A stretch of 64,000 nt of DNA. It comes from Arthrobacter bussei (lineage in GTDB: Bacteria; Actinomycetota; Actinomycetes; Actinomycetales; Micrococcaceae). The position numbers and the translations under genes were made by a program. Each line of letters begins with the position of its first letter. Position 1 is the first letter of the stretch. Positions 1 to 8,001 of this stretch are shown one piece after another. The notes beneath the pieces are model-generated. The model was not told the origin of the DNA and made no database searches. It saw only the letters and a list, made by a program, of their open reading frames with translations. The stretch spans positions 1-64,000 of the forward strand of contig NZ_VJXX01000002.1 of the NCBI RefSeq assembly GCF_009377195.2, read 5' to 3'.

Positions 1-127
1 CGATCGTCCCCGGCAGGTTTTGAAATGGGCCAGCTCCAACGAGCTCTACCAAGCCCACATCACCACCTTCGATCAGCCCGCGATACCCTCAAGACCACAG
101 GTGGTGCATTGACCGGTTGAGGTCGCC
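1..127 (+). mobile_element. IS30-family element, 3' terminal fragment (window edge)
   Basis: The last 127 bases of an IS30-type insertion sequence enter from the left edge. The terminus at 101-127 ends in GGTTGAGGTCGCC. Read inwards from the tip it resembles the 27-bp terminal repeat of the complete IS30 element at 41,398-43,927 at roughly 20 of 27 positions, so the two are related but different elements. Here the terminal repeat overlaps the transposase stop codon, which is the compact layout usual for the family. The other end lies outside the window. Confidence 0.75.
2..112 (+). CDS. IS30-family transposase, C-terminal 36 residues (partial)
   Basis: The reading frame open from base 2 encodes DRPRQVLKWASSNELYQAHI and 16 further residues before TGA at 110-112. 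It aligns with the C-terminus of the complete IS30 transposase in this window (RPRKVLDWGTSAHEFQ), including the RPRxVLxW motif that closes the DDE integrase domain. The catalytic residues lie outside the window. The stop codon is embedded in the IS terminal repeat. Confidence 0.75.
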   Translation, partial: DRPRQVLKWASSNELYQAHITTFDQPAIPSRPQVVH

Positions 128-347
128 TTAGGTTTTCGAGACGCGTCTCGGTGGCCGATCGACCGGATCAGCTGTTGCAGTTGTGGTACCTCTGCGCCCG
201 TCTTCATCGTCCCGGGTAAACGTCCCTTCGCCGGTCCGGCGGTGCTGATCGTCGGAACAAAGTGTCAGAAGGTACAGAGAACCACCGGCTTACGGGCGTG
301 TAGACCTGTCCATTCGAGTCGACCGCAGAAGTGCGAAGGTTGTTGTC
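128..347. other. Intergenic; possible gene start on minus strand cut by IS30
   Basis: No complete gene is seen. A minus-strand frame starts with ATG at 205-207 (MKTGAEVPQLQQLIRS...) and runs into the IS30 terminus at 127, so it may be a gene whose 3' part was displaced by the insertion. Its first codons and about 40 upstream bases (roughly 195-245) resemble 27,447-27,497. A perfect 14-bp palindrome CGAGACGCGTCTCG sits at 138-151. Confidence 0.3.
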
Positions 348-860
348 ATGAAGCGAGATGAACCAGTATTTACTCGGGAAGGCGCCGTGATGCGCGCGGT
401 CACGGGTGTGTTCTACCGTGCCGTGGATCCTGCTTACCGTGATACGGCTCTAGCGGGCTCCCGGTCAGCTGGCCGATACTCGCCTCCGGACGTACCAACT
501 CTGTACCTTAGCTCCTCGCCCGAAGGTGTCGCCGCTGCAATGATCGCCCACGCCGACGATCGAACCCCTGATCTTGAGGTGCTGCAATTCGAGGTAGAGG
601 CTGGTCGGATTATCGATCTGCGTGATCACGAAGCTTTGGAGTCGATAGGGGTTAGTCCCGCGGACGCGGCAGCGGATTGGCAGCAAGCAGTTGCCACGGG
701 CGATACGCCTCCATCGTGGAAGGTTCGAGAAGCTCTGCAGAGTCTGGGCGCTCATGGGCTGATAGACCCCTCACGCAAACAGCCGGGTCTATGGCACCTA
801 ACCCTGTTCAACTGGAACGCCGACGGCGTTCCGCGTGTCTGGCAGATTCCCGCCCGGTAA
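348..860 (+). CDS. RES-domain protein
   Basis: 170 residues matching the RES domain family. The hallmark block is near residues 23-62: FYRAVDP, then GRYSPPDVPTLYLS followed by PEGVAAAM, providing the conserved Arg, Tyr, Glu and Ser positions. RES proteins of toxin-antitoxin modules degrade NAD+ (for example MbcT of Mycobacterium). In those modules an Xre/DUF2384 antitoxin is adjacent, but none is encoded here on either side. It may be a solitary RES protein or an orphaned toxin. The ATG at 348 is used; no strong ribosome binding site is visible. Confidence 0.75.
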   Translation: MKRDEPVFTREGAVMRAVTGVFYRAVDPAYRDTALAGSRSAGRYSPPDVPTLYLSSSPEGVAAAMIAHADDRTPDLEVLQFEVEAGRIIDLRDHEALESIGVSPADAAADWQQAVATGDTPPSWKVREALQSLGAHGLIDPSRKQPGLWHLTLFNWNADGVPRVWQIPAR

Positions 861-902
861 GGGACCGTCTTACGGGCAGCAGTGCGCAGTAGTGTCGGCA
901 GC

Positions 903-1827
903 ATGGCGATGCACGAGGATCAGCTTGAAGTCAGTGCTGCGACTGTGCGGCAGTTGGTTCTGGAGCAGTTCCCCCAGTGGAGCCACGAAACCGTTGAGCC
1001 GGTGGTGGCTCACTGGAACAGTGAACGCGATCTACCGCATTGGAGCACTCAAAACCGCGCGGCTTCCACTTCGCTTTGCTGATCCACTCCTCGTAGCTGC
1101 AGACCTGCAGCGGGAAGCGTCGGCTATGCGGGAGATGCTGGCGGTATCTCCGGTTCCTGCCCCGGTACCAATCGCCGTCGGTCGCCCGGGTCGTGGATAC
1201 CCGTTGCCGTGGTCAATTCAGTCGTGGCTGCCCGGGGACGTAGCGACACCGGAAGGGACCGCTCATTGCGAACAGTTCGCCGAAGATTTAGCCGGCCTCA
1301 TCGGTGCATGTCGTTCCGCCCCGACGCGAGGGCGCCCCTTCGCAGGTGCTGGGCGTGGTGGGCAGTTGCCGGACTCGGATGCGTGGATGGAGACCTGTTT
1401 TCGGGAAAGCCTGGACATCCTCGACGTCCCTGTCCTCAGAGGTTTATGGGCACAACTCCGGGTTCTGCCCCGAACCCAGGCAGATTCCATGACGCATGGG
1501 GACCTCATTCCGGCGAACCTCCTGACCGAGAACGGACGTCTGATCGGCGTCCTCGATACCGGCGGCTTCGCACCGGCCGATCCCGCCCTCGATCTCGTAG
1601 CGGCCTGGCACCTGTTCGACGCTGAGACCCGGTCGGTCTTCCGTCACGCGCTCGGTACCACCCTCATCGAGTGGCAGCGCGGTGCTGCGTGGGCGTTCCA
1701 ACAAGCCATGGGCCTGGTCTGGTATTACCAAGCATCCAATCCTGGAATGGCCCAGCTCGGTCGCAGCACGCTTGCACGCATCACTAATGATGATGAGCTT
1801 GTGAGCACTCTTCCCTCTGTTCGGTAG
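903..1827 (+). pseudogene. Aminoglycoside phosphotransferase-family kinase, frameshifted
   Basis: An APH/ChoK-like kinase split over two frames. The N-terminus (MAMHEDQLEVSAATVRQLV) is in the frame starting at 903. The rest, from GTVNAIYRIGALKTARLPL onward, is one frame away. Removing one T near 1014 (within cac-t-ggaaca) restores the family pattern HGTVNAIYRIG. The remainder is intact: the catalytic loop HGDLIPANLL and the metal site DTGGFAPADPALDLVAAWHL are both present. It is either a recent pseudogene or a sequencing error. Substrate unknown; APH-family membership alone does not show aminoglycoside resistance. Confidence 0.75.
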
Positions 1828-1905
1828 AACAATGCATAGGTGGATCAATGCGATGGAAGTACCAACGGTGTGGTTCGGCGCGGTTGCGATGGAAGGTTAG
1901 GGCTC

Positions 1906-2811
1906 ATGGATGTCGAAGTGAGAAAACCGCAGGTTGACGAGCTCGATCGGATTCTTCGTGTGCTGAATGAGTGGCAGGATGACAGCGGACCACTGCATCT
2001 GCATCCCGGTGATCTGGGTTGGTACTCGCTCCGTGGAGCCACAGCCACTGCCGCTGCAACGCGGGTGTGGTCGCGCGGTGACACCGCTTTGGCGATCGCG
2101 CTGATCGACGGTCCCCAGCTGCTGCGGTTCGCGATAGATCCGGCGCTGCACGGGGACGAAACGCTCGCCCGTCGCATCGCCACGGATGTTGGTGAGCCGA
2201 TCAAGGGTGTCCTCGATCCAGGAAGCGCGACTATTGAGGCGCGCGGCGCATTGGCTCTTTCTGAGCAACTCGCGATAGCGGGATGGTTACCCGACGAGGC
2301 ATGGACGCCATTACGTCTTGATTTGGCGGAGCCGGTCGCTGATCTGCAAGGTCTCGTCGACGTTGCAGACGTCCGCGTCGAAACTGTTGAACCAGGTCGC
2401 ACCGATGAGTGGGTAGCTGTTCATTGGTCCGCTTTTCGTGGAACACCGATGCCAGACGAACGGCTTCGTAGCTTCGTGGCCGGATGGCGGGCAGCCGCTG
2501 AAGGCCCATTTCTCGACTCCGGGCGCATCCTGTCGCTCTACAACGACGGCAATGTAGTCGCCGTCGCCGCGGTGTGGTCGGCTGGGGCAGGGCGTCCCGG
2601 TCTCATCGAACCGATGGGCGTACATCAGGACCACCGCGGTCACGGATACGGCACGATGATGACGCGCGCTGCCGCCACTGCGCTTCGCGAGATGGGTTCA
2701 TCGAGCGCCACTGTCTGTGCAGAGAGTTCCAATGTCGGTGCGTTGTCCACCTATCTGTCGGCCGGATTCTTGGCCTACCCCGAGGTCACCGACTGGCGCC
2801 GCGATTCGTGA
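1906..2811 (+). CDS. GNAT-family N-acetyltransferase (double GNAT fold)
   Basis: 301 residues with two GNAT halves. The C-terminal half carries acetyl-CoA-binding motif A (GVHQDHRGHGYGTMMTRAA, near residues 238-256) followed by AESSNVGALSTYLSAGF, typical of motif B. The N-terminal half is degenerate, as in other actinobacterial tandem GNAT proteins. The ATG at 1906 is preferred over the upstream in-frame ATG at 1840 because ggaagg lies just before it and similarity starts there (MDVEVRKPQ). The substrate cannot be told. It stands alone, 78 bases after the APH remnant. Confidence 0.8.
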   Translation: MDVEVRKPQVDELDRILRVLNEWQDDSGPLHLHPGDLGWYSLRGATATAAATRVWSRGDTALAIALIDGPQLLRFAIDPALHGDETLARRIATDVGEPIKGVLDPGSATIEARGALALSEQLAIAGWLPDEAWTPLRLDLAEPVADLQGLVDVADVRVETVEPGRTDEWVAVHWSAFRGTPMPDERLRSFVAGWRAAAEGPFLDSGRILSLYNDGNVVAVAAVWSAGAGRPGLIEPMGVHQDHRGHGYGTMMTRAAATALREMGSSSATVCAESSNVGALSTYLSAGFLAYPEVTDWRRDS

Positions 2812-2923
2812 CGCCTCGGCAAAGCCCGCGTCGTAGCACTGGACCATCCCGCTACGGGACCCCTCCGTGGGGTCGGATCTAGATAGGGTCGTTTCGATGA
2901 GTGCCCCGGCATAGGGTTCCGTC

Positions 2924-3472
2924 ATGAACACCATTCATCCCGGTGAGTCCCTCAATCCGCCTCCTGCGGTGATCGTTCAGTTGTTGGAGCGGGTCGTGAG
3001 CGAGCAGTGGCCTTCGGGGCCCGAGCATTTCGCAAGCTACTTCACCCGCCTTGGCTGCACGCTATGCGCACGACTAGAGCCTGACGAACAGGCTTCCTTG
3101 GGTGTGACTCGAGGGCAGTTCATCGTGCCAGGGTCTGCAGTGGAGAACGCTTCCTGGTCAGCGCTAAGCGATGAGCTCTTCAACCTAAGCTTCTTCGCCT
3201 ATGCCGGCGCATGGAAGTCCTCGCCCGCGGATGTGAACGCTGGCTATGACGCAATTCGGGCAGGCATCGCTGCTGCCTTCGGTCCTTCACCGGATGAACG
3301 CACCGACCAGGGCGGTAATCGATCTGCGGTCTGGTTCAGCCATGGAACCACGATCGAGTTATACGCGCATGTGACCGAGGCGCCTGTGTTGCAGGCCGGC
3401 GCCTCCCATCAGGAGCGCACAGCGAGGTTTCAAGGTCTCCTCGAGCAACGACCAGACCAACCGAAATATTGA
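2924..3472 (+). CDS. Hypothetical protein, 182 aa
   Basis: A soluble protein with no signal peptide or membrane segment. It starts at ATG 2924 (MNTIHPGESLNPPPAVI). Its amino-acid composition and codon use look like genuine coding sequence. It contains a pair of Cys in LGCTLCARLEPDEQ and a FFAYAGAWKSSPADVNAGYD segment. I do not recognise the family. The next gene is in the same direction after 90 bases, and hairpin-like repeats lie on both sides, so operon membership is doubtful. Confidence 0.6.
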   Translation: MNTIHPGESLNPPPAVIVQLLERVVSEQWPSGPEHFASYFTRLGCTLCARLEPDEQASLGVTRGQFIVPGSAVENASWSALSDELFNLSFFAYAGAWKSSPADVNAGYDAIRAGIAAAFGPSPDERTDQGGNRSAVWFSHGTTIELYAHVTEAPVLQAGASHQERTARFQGLLEQRPDQPKY

Positions 3473-3562
3473 ACTTCTGAATCGAGAGAACATCAGCTAC
3501 AGCCGCAGCCATCTGTACGGTCAACGATCCTCCTGTGGAGCAGCTCCGCATAGGCTGACCTT

Positions 3563-4558
3563 GTGCTGCACTTCCTCATCGACACTTCTACATGCCTCGA
3601 CCTTGCGCAACGACGAGACGGGCAGCGCTGGATCGTCGCTCTGCGGGTACTCATTCACCAGGGAAACCTGCAGCTGCTGGTTCCGCCCGTGGTCATTGAG
3701 GAATTCGACCGCAACGAAGCCCGCGTGCAGGCGGCCATGACGTCCAGCATTGCGGCCAGGTTCAAACAAATCCGCCATGATCTCGTGACCTACGGCAGCG
3801 ACGACGATGGTCACGCCGTGGAGGTCATCGAAAACCTCGGCCGACACCTCCCACTCGTCGGCGCGATGACGACCCGGAACTTCCGCGAGATCCGTGAACT
3901 CCTCATCGCCGGTCAGAAGGTCGAGCAATCGGAGGCCGAGACGAACCGCGTCATCGAGCGGGGGTTGAGAAAGGCCGCGCCATTTCACAGCGGGAAGAAT
4001 AGCGTCGCCGACGCCGTCATCTTCGAGCTCTATCAGACCGCTATCCAGGGAGCTGACCTCACGGAGCATCCACACGCCTTCATCACCACCAACCACACCG
4101 ACTTCTCTCGAATGAATGGCGATAGGCGAGAACCACATGACGATACTGCAGATGCGTTCGACGGAACCGGTAGTCGATATGCCCTCGGGGTGGACGGCCT
4201 CGACATGGTCCTGCGTAACCACTTCGGTGAGGAAGTCGAGGAGCTCTTCGAGGAAAGTGACTTCCAGGAGGAGCCCCGCCGGCTGGACGAGATTCTGGCC
4301 GCGGAGACGGAATTGTTCGACCGTCTCTGGTACCACCGGTCCTTGCAGCACGATTACCGGGCCGAGCGGAAAGGGGACGCAGGGGAGCTTGAGCGCCACC
4401 AGGCCATCGCCGGCCCCGGCCGGGCGCGCGTCGAGGCCACCTACACCAAGCCCGGGCAGCTCGGGCCGTACACGGACTTCGAGCTCGGGATGCTGAACGG
4501 GAAGATGAGCGCTCTGCGGTGGGTGCTCGGTAGCGAGTGGGATTTCCTCGACACCTGA
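3563..4558 (+). CDS. PIN-like (DUF4935-type) ribonuclease domain protein
   Basis: 331 residues beginning MLHFLIDTSTCLDL, with the first catalytic Asp of a PIN fold at residue 7. Further acidic positions follow: VVIEEFDRNE near 43-52, then the block HSGKNSVADAVIFELY near 142-157, and FITTNHTDFS near 174-183. This spacing is that of DUF4935-type PIN proteins, a family found in defence and stress loci and predicted to cut RNA. The acidic C-terminal third (EEVEELFEESDFQEEPRR) is of unknown role. The start is GTG; the ribosome binding site is weak. No antitoxin is visible beside it. Confidence 0.7.
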   Translation: MLHFLIDTSTCLDLAQRRDGQRWIVALRVLIHQGNLQLLVPPVVIEEFDRNEARVQAAMTSSIAARFKQIRHDLVTYGSDDDGHAVEVIENLGRHLPLVGAMTTRNFREIRELLIAGQKVEQSEAETNRVIERGLRKAAPFHSGKNSVADAVIFELYQTAIQGADLTEHPHAFITTNHTDFSRMNGDRREPHDDTADAFDGTGSRYALGVDGLDMVLRNHFGEEVEELFEESDFQEEPRRLDEILAAETELFDRLWYHRSLQHDYRAERKGDAGELERHQAIAGPGRARVEATYTKPGQLGPYTDFELGMLNGKMSALRWVLGSEWDFLDT

Positions 4559-4621
4559 TCCACGGTTCGTAAGCCGATCCTTAAGCTTCTTCTCCGGGAA
4601 TTGGAAGCTACGGTGGAGGCC

Positions 4622-5191
4622 ATGACTCCTCGACCCGCTCAACGGGTGCTCTTCCATGGTGTGACCGGCAGCGGGAAGACCTCCGCCGCCCACGCGTATG
4701 CCCTTGCTGTCGACGTCCCCGAATTCTCGGCCGACGACGACCTGGGGTGGCTGCCCGGATGGAAGGGCCGCCCGATCGAGGACCAATATCGGATCGCGAC
4801 AACCATCGCCACCCAGGACCAGTGGGTCCTCGACAGCGCCTACTCGTCCTGGCGAGAAATTGTCCTCGCCCGTACCGAGCTCATCGTGTTCCTCGACTAC
4901 CCGAGATGGCTCTCACTCGGACGCCTCGTCCGCCGAACCATCCGACGCATCATCAGCAAACACCCGGTGTGCAACGGCAACACCGAGACTCTCCGCCGCG
5001 TCCTCGCGAAGGACTCCATCATCGCCTGGCACTTCAAGACCTTCACCCGAAAACGGGACGCGATCAAGACGATCAGGGCCGACCCGTCCATGCCGCCTGT
5101 CCTGTCCTTCCAACGACCACGCGACCTCGACGCCTGGATCGCATCAGGCGCTTACCCGCCCCACGCCGACCGGCCGGCACACAATCAATGA
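4622..5191 (+). CDS. P-loop AAA-family nucleoside kinase-like protein
   Basis: 189 residues. The Walker A motif GVTGSGKTSAAHAYA is near the N-terminus, an acidic SADDDLGWLPGWK substrate region follows, and the Walker B-like strand IVFLDYPRW lies near residue 90. This layout matches adenylate-kinase-like proteins of the DNA topology modulation (FlaR) group, whose substrates are mostly unknown. The C-terminal Arg-rich segment (RRTIRRIISKH) could form the lid. The ATG at 4622 is preceded by ggtggagg at good spacing and preferred over an in-frame codon at 4601. Confidence 0.7.
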   Translation: MTPRPAQRVLFHGVTGSGKTSAAHAYALAVDVPEFSADDDLGWLPGWKGRPIEDQYRIATTIATQDQWVLDSAYSSWREIVLARTELIVFLDYPRWLSLGRLVRRTIRRIISKHPVCNGNTETLRRVLAKDSIIAWHFKTFTRKRDAIKTIRADPSMPPVLSFQRPRDLDAWIASGAYPPHADRPAHNQ

Positions 5192-5192
5192 A

Positions 5193-5212
5193 CGTTGTCC
5201 GATCCTCTAACG
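5193..5212. repeat. Dispersed hairpin repeat with GATC loop
   Basis: CGTT-GTCCGATCCTCT-AACG: a 4-bp stem around a loop containing GATCCTCT, lying directly after the P-loop gene stop codon. One of a family of short elements described in the findings. Confidence 0.4.
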
Positions 5213-5255
5213 GGCAGAGTTGGCCCGTACATGGTGGTCTGTGGGCCCACCGGTC

Positions 5256-5945
5256 TTAGGAGGGTGCATCTCCGTCGGTTGAAGCTTGCTTAGCCGCTGC
5301 TGTGAGTAGGGATTTGCGGGCGCGCTTGATCGCTATGGTCGCGTTCTTACCGAGCTGCGTTCCTTTCGCGGTCGCCTCGACCTGCTCGAGGTGCGGTATC
5401 GCTGCAGCGTTGCCGATCGTTTGTCGTAGCGCCGACATGGCATGAAGGCCTACTTCATGGTCATGAATCAGTTCGAGGAGGACAGGCGCGACGAGCTCAC
5501 TTTTTCGGTACCGCCAGAGTGAATCAACGAGCTCCTTCCGGGCCGTACCAAAGCGCTTATCGGTGGCGAGTTCCAGCAGCTGTGGCAGCTGGTCGACTGT
5601 CGCCGTCGTGGCCAATGAAGCGCCGATCAGCCATCCCGTTGTGTTGGTGACATCTGTGACTGCCCAGCGACGGAAGCCTGCCTCCAGGACTGGGAATACT
5701 TGCGGGCGTAACTGTGGATAGCCGAGGTAACTCGCCACAGTGCCGACCACCTTAGGTTGGTTCAACCGCGGGAACCACTCCAACAGGACGGGCCAGGACG
5801 CTCTGATATCGAACGTTGATGGTGCGAAGTAAGTGGTGTTGTTGACGAAATGGCCGAAGTCCGCCAAACCCGCAACCCCGTGCGCAGCAAGAGCTGTCAG
5901 CAGCGCATCCCGCTCCTCATCCTCCGCAGCATTATGTACATACAT
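5256..5945 (-). CDS. HEAT/ARM-like repeat protein
   Basis: 229 residues, almost entirely helical, with repeated patterns such as PQLLELATDKRFGTARKELV and VLLELIHDHEVGLHAMSALR that resemble HEAT repeats. Such proteins are usually protein-binding scaffolds; no catalytic motif is visible. The N-terminus MYVHNAAEDEERDALL comes from an ATG in an atgtatgtac context, with a gaaaggg ribosome binding site upstream. It lies convergent to the P-loop gene, with 64 bases between the stop codons. Confidence 0.6.
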   Translation of the reverse strand: MYVHNAAEDEERDALLTALAAHGVAGLADFGHFVNNTTYFAPSTFDIRASWPVLLEWFPRLNQPKVVGTVASYLGYPQLRPQVFPVLEAGFRRWAVTDVTNTTGWLIGASLATTATVDQLPQLLELATDKRFGTARKELVDSLWRYRKSELVAPVLLELIHDHEVGLHAMSALRQTIGNAAAIPHLEQVEATAKGTQLGKNATIAIKRARKSLLTAAAKQASTDGDAPS

Positions 5946-6077
5946 ACGGTGTAGGCCCTTTCTCGTAGCGACGGTTCCAGCGTATACACGCCGTACTCAG
6001 TGCCTGCCGATGCCATCAGCGGGATGATCTGAAGCTCCGTGCTTGCTTATCGGAGGAGCCTGAACGAACTCACGCGT

Positions 6078-6110
6078 CCGCAGCGTCCCGCTGCGGGATC
6101 CTCCTGCGTG
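6078..6110. repeat. Dispersed hairpin repeat, perfect 8-bp stem
   Basis: CCGCAGCG-TCC-CGCTGCGG at 6078-6096 is a perfect 8-bp stem with a 3-base loop. It runs into GGATCCTCCTGCGTG, the core shared with elements near 11,778, 16,004, 17,139, 22,471 and 23,185. It lies between the HEAT-like gene and the anti-sigma-like gene and has no T run. Confidence 0.5.
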
Positions 6111-6173
6111 CACCTACTGACTTTTGATCACAAAGTGTCCCGGGTAGGGATGGTGGTTCTGGCGGCGGTGCCT

Positions 6174-6980
6174 TCAGAGGCTGAGCCTGTGCGTTCCGGT
6201 GCTGCCGTCTGAGTAGACGACTGTGACATCGAGCCCGCTGCTGGCGTCTCTGAGTTCATCTCCGGGTAGCCAGAGGGCGAACTGACCTCGTGCCACGGTT
6301 GCGGTGACTTCTCCCAATATCGGGCTGTTGTAGGTGACTCCGGTGACGTCTGTCCCGGCAATGCCAGCGGCCATGGAGATGTCACCGGCACTCATCGATC
6401 CGGTGCCAAGACTCACGGCTTTCAGATCCCTCGAACCTAGAACGGAGTGGTCGGCCGTCCGGCCGATGGAACCGATCATTGCCTTGCTGAAGAGCGAAGC
6501 TGAGTCATCGGTGATGCACATGGCGGAGAAACCGTCCGAACCGGTAAGAACAACGGTCGTCCAGGTGCCACGGCGTTCGGCGATCGCGGCCTGCGCCCGG
6601 TTTAGGTCATCGGCATACTCGCTAAGGATGCCAGTGTCCTGCTGTGATGCTCGGCAGGCATCAACTGCTTCTGCTTGGTCCTGGACACCATCGATGCTGG
6701 CCGGTGTTGCTGTCCAGCTTGCGAAAGCCTGATCGCCGCCCTGTGTGAGAGATGGCATGACGAGTGCTGCGGCAGTGGCAGCCGCTACCAGGCCGCCGGT
6801 CAGGACCAACTTGCGTGCGCGTCGAGGCCGCTGTACTTGTGAGCGTGCGGGGGCTGAGACGTCGGTGGTGAGGATTCGGTGGAGGTCCGCTCGGGCGCGC
6901 GGGGAATCGGCATGGTGGGCTCGCGCATCGGCAGGGTCGAGGGAGCGCAGGATGTTGTCAACGTCGTGGAGCTTGGTCAT
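6174..6980 (-). CDS. Membrane-anchored protein coupled to ECF sigma factor (anti-sigma-like)
   Basis: 268 residues: a cytoplasmic N-terminus of about 65 residues (MTKLHDVDNILRSLDPAD), one transmembrane helix (KLVLTGGLVAAATAAALVMP) and an extracytoplasmic domain of about 180 residues containing two Cys (VDACRAS, SAMCITD). Its start overlaps the sigma-factor stop as ATGA, so the two are translationally coupled. Topology and coupling suggest an anti-sigma or CU044-like partner of the sigma factor, but no zinc-binding anti-sigma motif (HxxxCxxC) is present, so this role is inferred from context. Confidence 0.7.
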   Translation of the reverse strand: MTKLHDVDNILRSLDPADARAHHADSPRARADLHRILTTDVSAPARSQVQRPRRARKLVLTGGLVAAATAAALVMPSLTQGGDQAFASWTATPASIDGVQDQAEAVDACRASQQDTGILSEYADDLNRAQAAIAERRGTWTTVVLTGSDGFSAMCITDDSASLFSKAMIGSIGRTADHSVLGSRDLKAVSLGTGSMSAGDISMAAGIAGTDVTGVTYNSPILGEVTATVARGQFALWLPGDELRDASSGLDVTVVYSDGSTGTHRLSL

Positions 6981-7540
6981 GATCGTGGTGTCCTTCCGGA
7001 GAGTTCGACGGACTTCGGAGTTATCTGTGGCAAGTGGTCGAGGTGGAGTTGAAGGGCTCGTCTGGCGCGGCTGAGCCGGAGCCGGAACGCGACCGGTGAG
7101 ATGCCGAGTACCGCGGCTGCTTGTGGTGCTTTGAGTTCCTCGAGGACCGCAAGACCCAGGGTTTCTTGATGGACTGCCGAGAGCATGAGCCACGCTCTGC
7201 TGACATCGACGCGAGTCGCGACCAGGTCGGCACCGGAGTCATCGGAGAAGGCGGTCGTATCTGTTAGTCGGACCTCGAGCGAGGAGCGGCGCTGCTCGCT
7301 TCTGTGGTTGTTCAGCAAAATGTTCCTGGCGATGCCGAAGACCCAGGCTCGCGCATCTTCATGGTCTTTCGGCAGCTCGTCGAGGCGGCGCCATACAACG
7401 AGAAACGCGTCAGCGACGACGTCTTCGGCGTGATGCGCGTGGGTGCGGCGTTGCACGAACCGGATCAGATCCGAGTAGACGGTTTGGTACAGGAGCTGGA
7501 AGGTTTCCTGCCGGTCAGGGGGCCGCGAAGAGTCACTCAT
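6977..7540 (-). CDS. ECF-type RNA polymerase sigma factor (SigE family-like)
   Basis: 187 residues with sigma-70 regions 2 and 4. Region 2: FQLLYQTVYSDLIRFVQRRT, then HHAEDVVADAFLVVWRRLDE and ARAWVFGIARNILLNNHR. Region 4: LSAVHQETLGLAVLEELKA, then QAAAVLGISPVAFRLRLSRA, forming the -35-binding helix-turn-helix. The ATG at 7540 gives the MSDSSRPPDRQETF N-terminus; an in-frame codon at 7579 is possible. It forms an operon with the membrane protein downstream (4-base overlap) and is divergent from the small gene at 7650. Confidence 0.85.
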   Translation of the reverse strand: MSDSSRPPDRQETFQLLYQTVYSDLIRFVQRRTHAHHAEDVVADAFLVVWRRLDELPKDHEDARAWVFGIARNILLNNHRSEQRRSSLEVRLTDTTAFSDDSGADLVATRVDVSRAWLMLSAVHQETLGLAVLEELKAPQAAAVLGISPVAFRLRLSRARRALQLHLDHLPQITPKSVELSGRTPRS

Positions 7541-7632
7541 ACCCTGTACATGTCCGGCACTCGGGGAAGTGTGTCGCAAACAATAGGTACCGGATGCATG
7601 TTGTCACCAATCCCTCCTCCGGAGGTGTCTGT

Positions 7633-7650
7633 TAGGACATTCTGGTCCTA
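7633..7650. promoter_or_regulatory. Inverted repeat at a divergent start
   Basis: TAGGAC-ATTCTG-GTCCTA, a perfect 6-bp inverted repeat that ends on the A of the ATG of the gene at 7650. A second palindrome, CCTCCGGAGG, lies at 7616-7625. Either could be an operator, or could fold over the translation start. Confidence 0.35.
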
Positions 7651-7943
7651 TGGACCCACGTAGTCACAGATGGCGGGACACCGTCGAAGCGGTGATCACA
7701 GCACTGAACGAGCTCGACCCCTACGGGTTAGATCCCGGCACCGTTGACGGCGCACCCCACGACGAGTACGAGCCAGAGGCCCGCCCCATGGCCAGCCTGT
7801 TGCTCACCAGAGGCTCAATCAGCCGAGCCCAGATCGACGCGATCTGGCAGGACTGGTTCCACGAACCCCTCAGTGACGTCATCAGCCCTGACGAAACTCA
7901 ACGCTTCTGCACCAAACTCAACTCGCTTCACCCGCCGGCCTGA
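7650..7943 (+). CDS. Small DUF1871-like protein, 97 aa
   Basis: 97 residues containing LNELDPYGLDPGTVDGAPHD followed by EYEPEA. That pattern (DPxGL...GAPxDEYxxE) is characteristic of DUF1871-like small proteins of unknown function. It is acidic and soluble and has no signal peptide. The ATG at 7650 sits at the end of an inverted repeat with no good ribosome binding site, so the mRNA may be leaderless. It is transcribed away from the sigma factor. Confidence 0.55.
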   Translation: MDPRSHRWRDTVEAVITALNELDPYGLDPGTVDGAPHDEYEPEARPMASLLLTRGSISRAQIDAIWQDWFHEPLSDVISPDETQRFCTKLNSLHPPA

Positions 7944-8001
7944 CATCCTCTCGAAGCGCGCAAGCCGATCTGCTTCCGGGCGCTGGTAAAGCTGTGGTGT
8001 T

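Noticed and set aside
348-860. RES protein as part of a complete toxin-antitoxin operon
   Set aside because: No Xre/DUF2384 antitoxin gene lies on either side.
903-1827. Calling the APH-like gene an aminoglycoside resistance gene
   Set aside because: It is frameshifted and belongs to a broad kinase family; substrate cannot be inferred.
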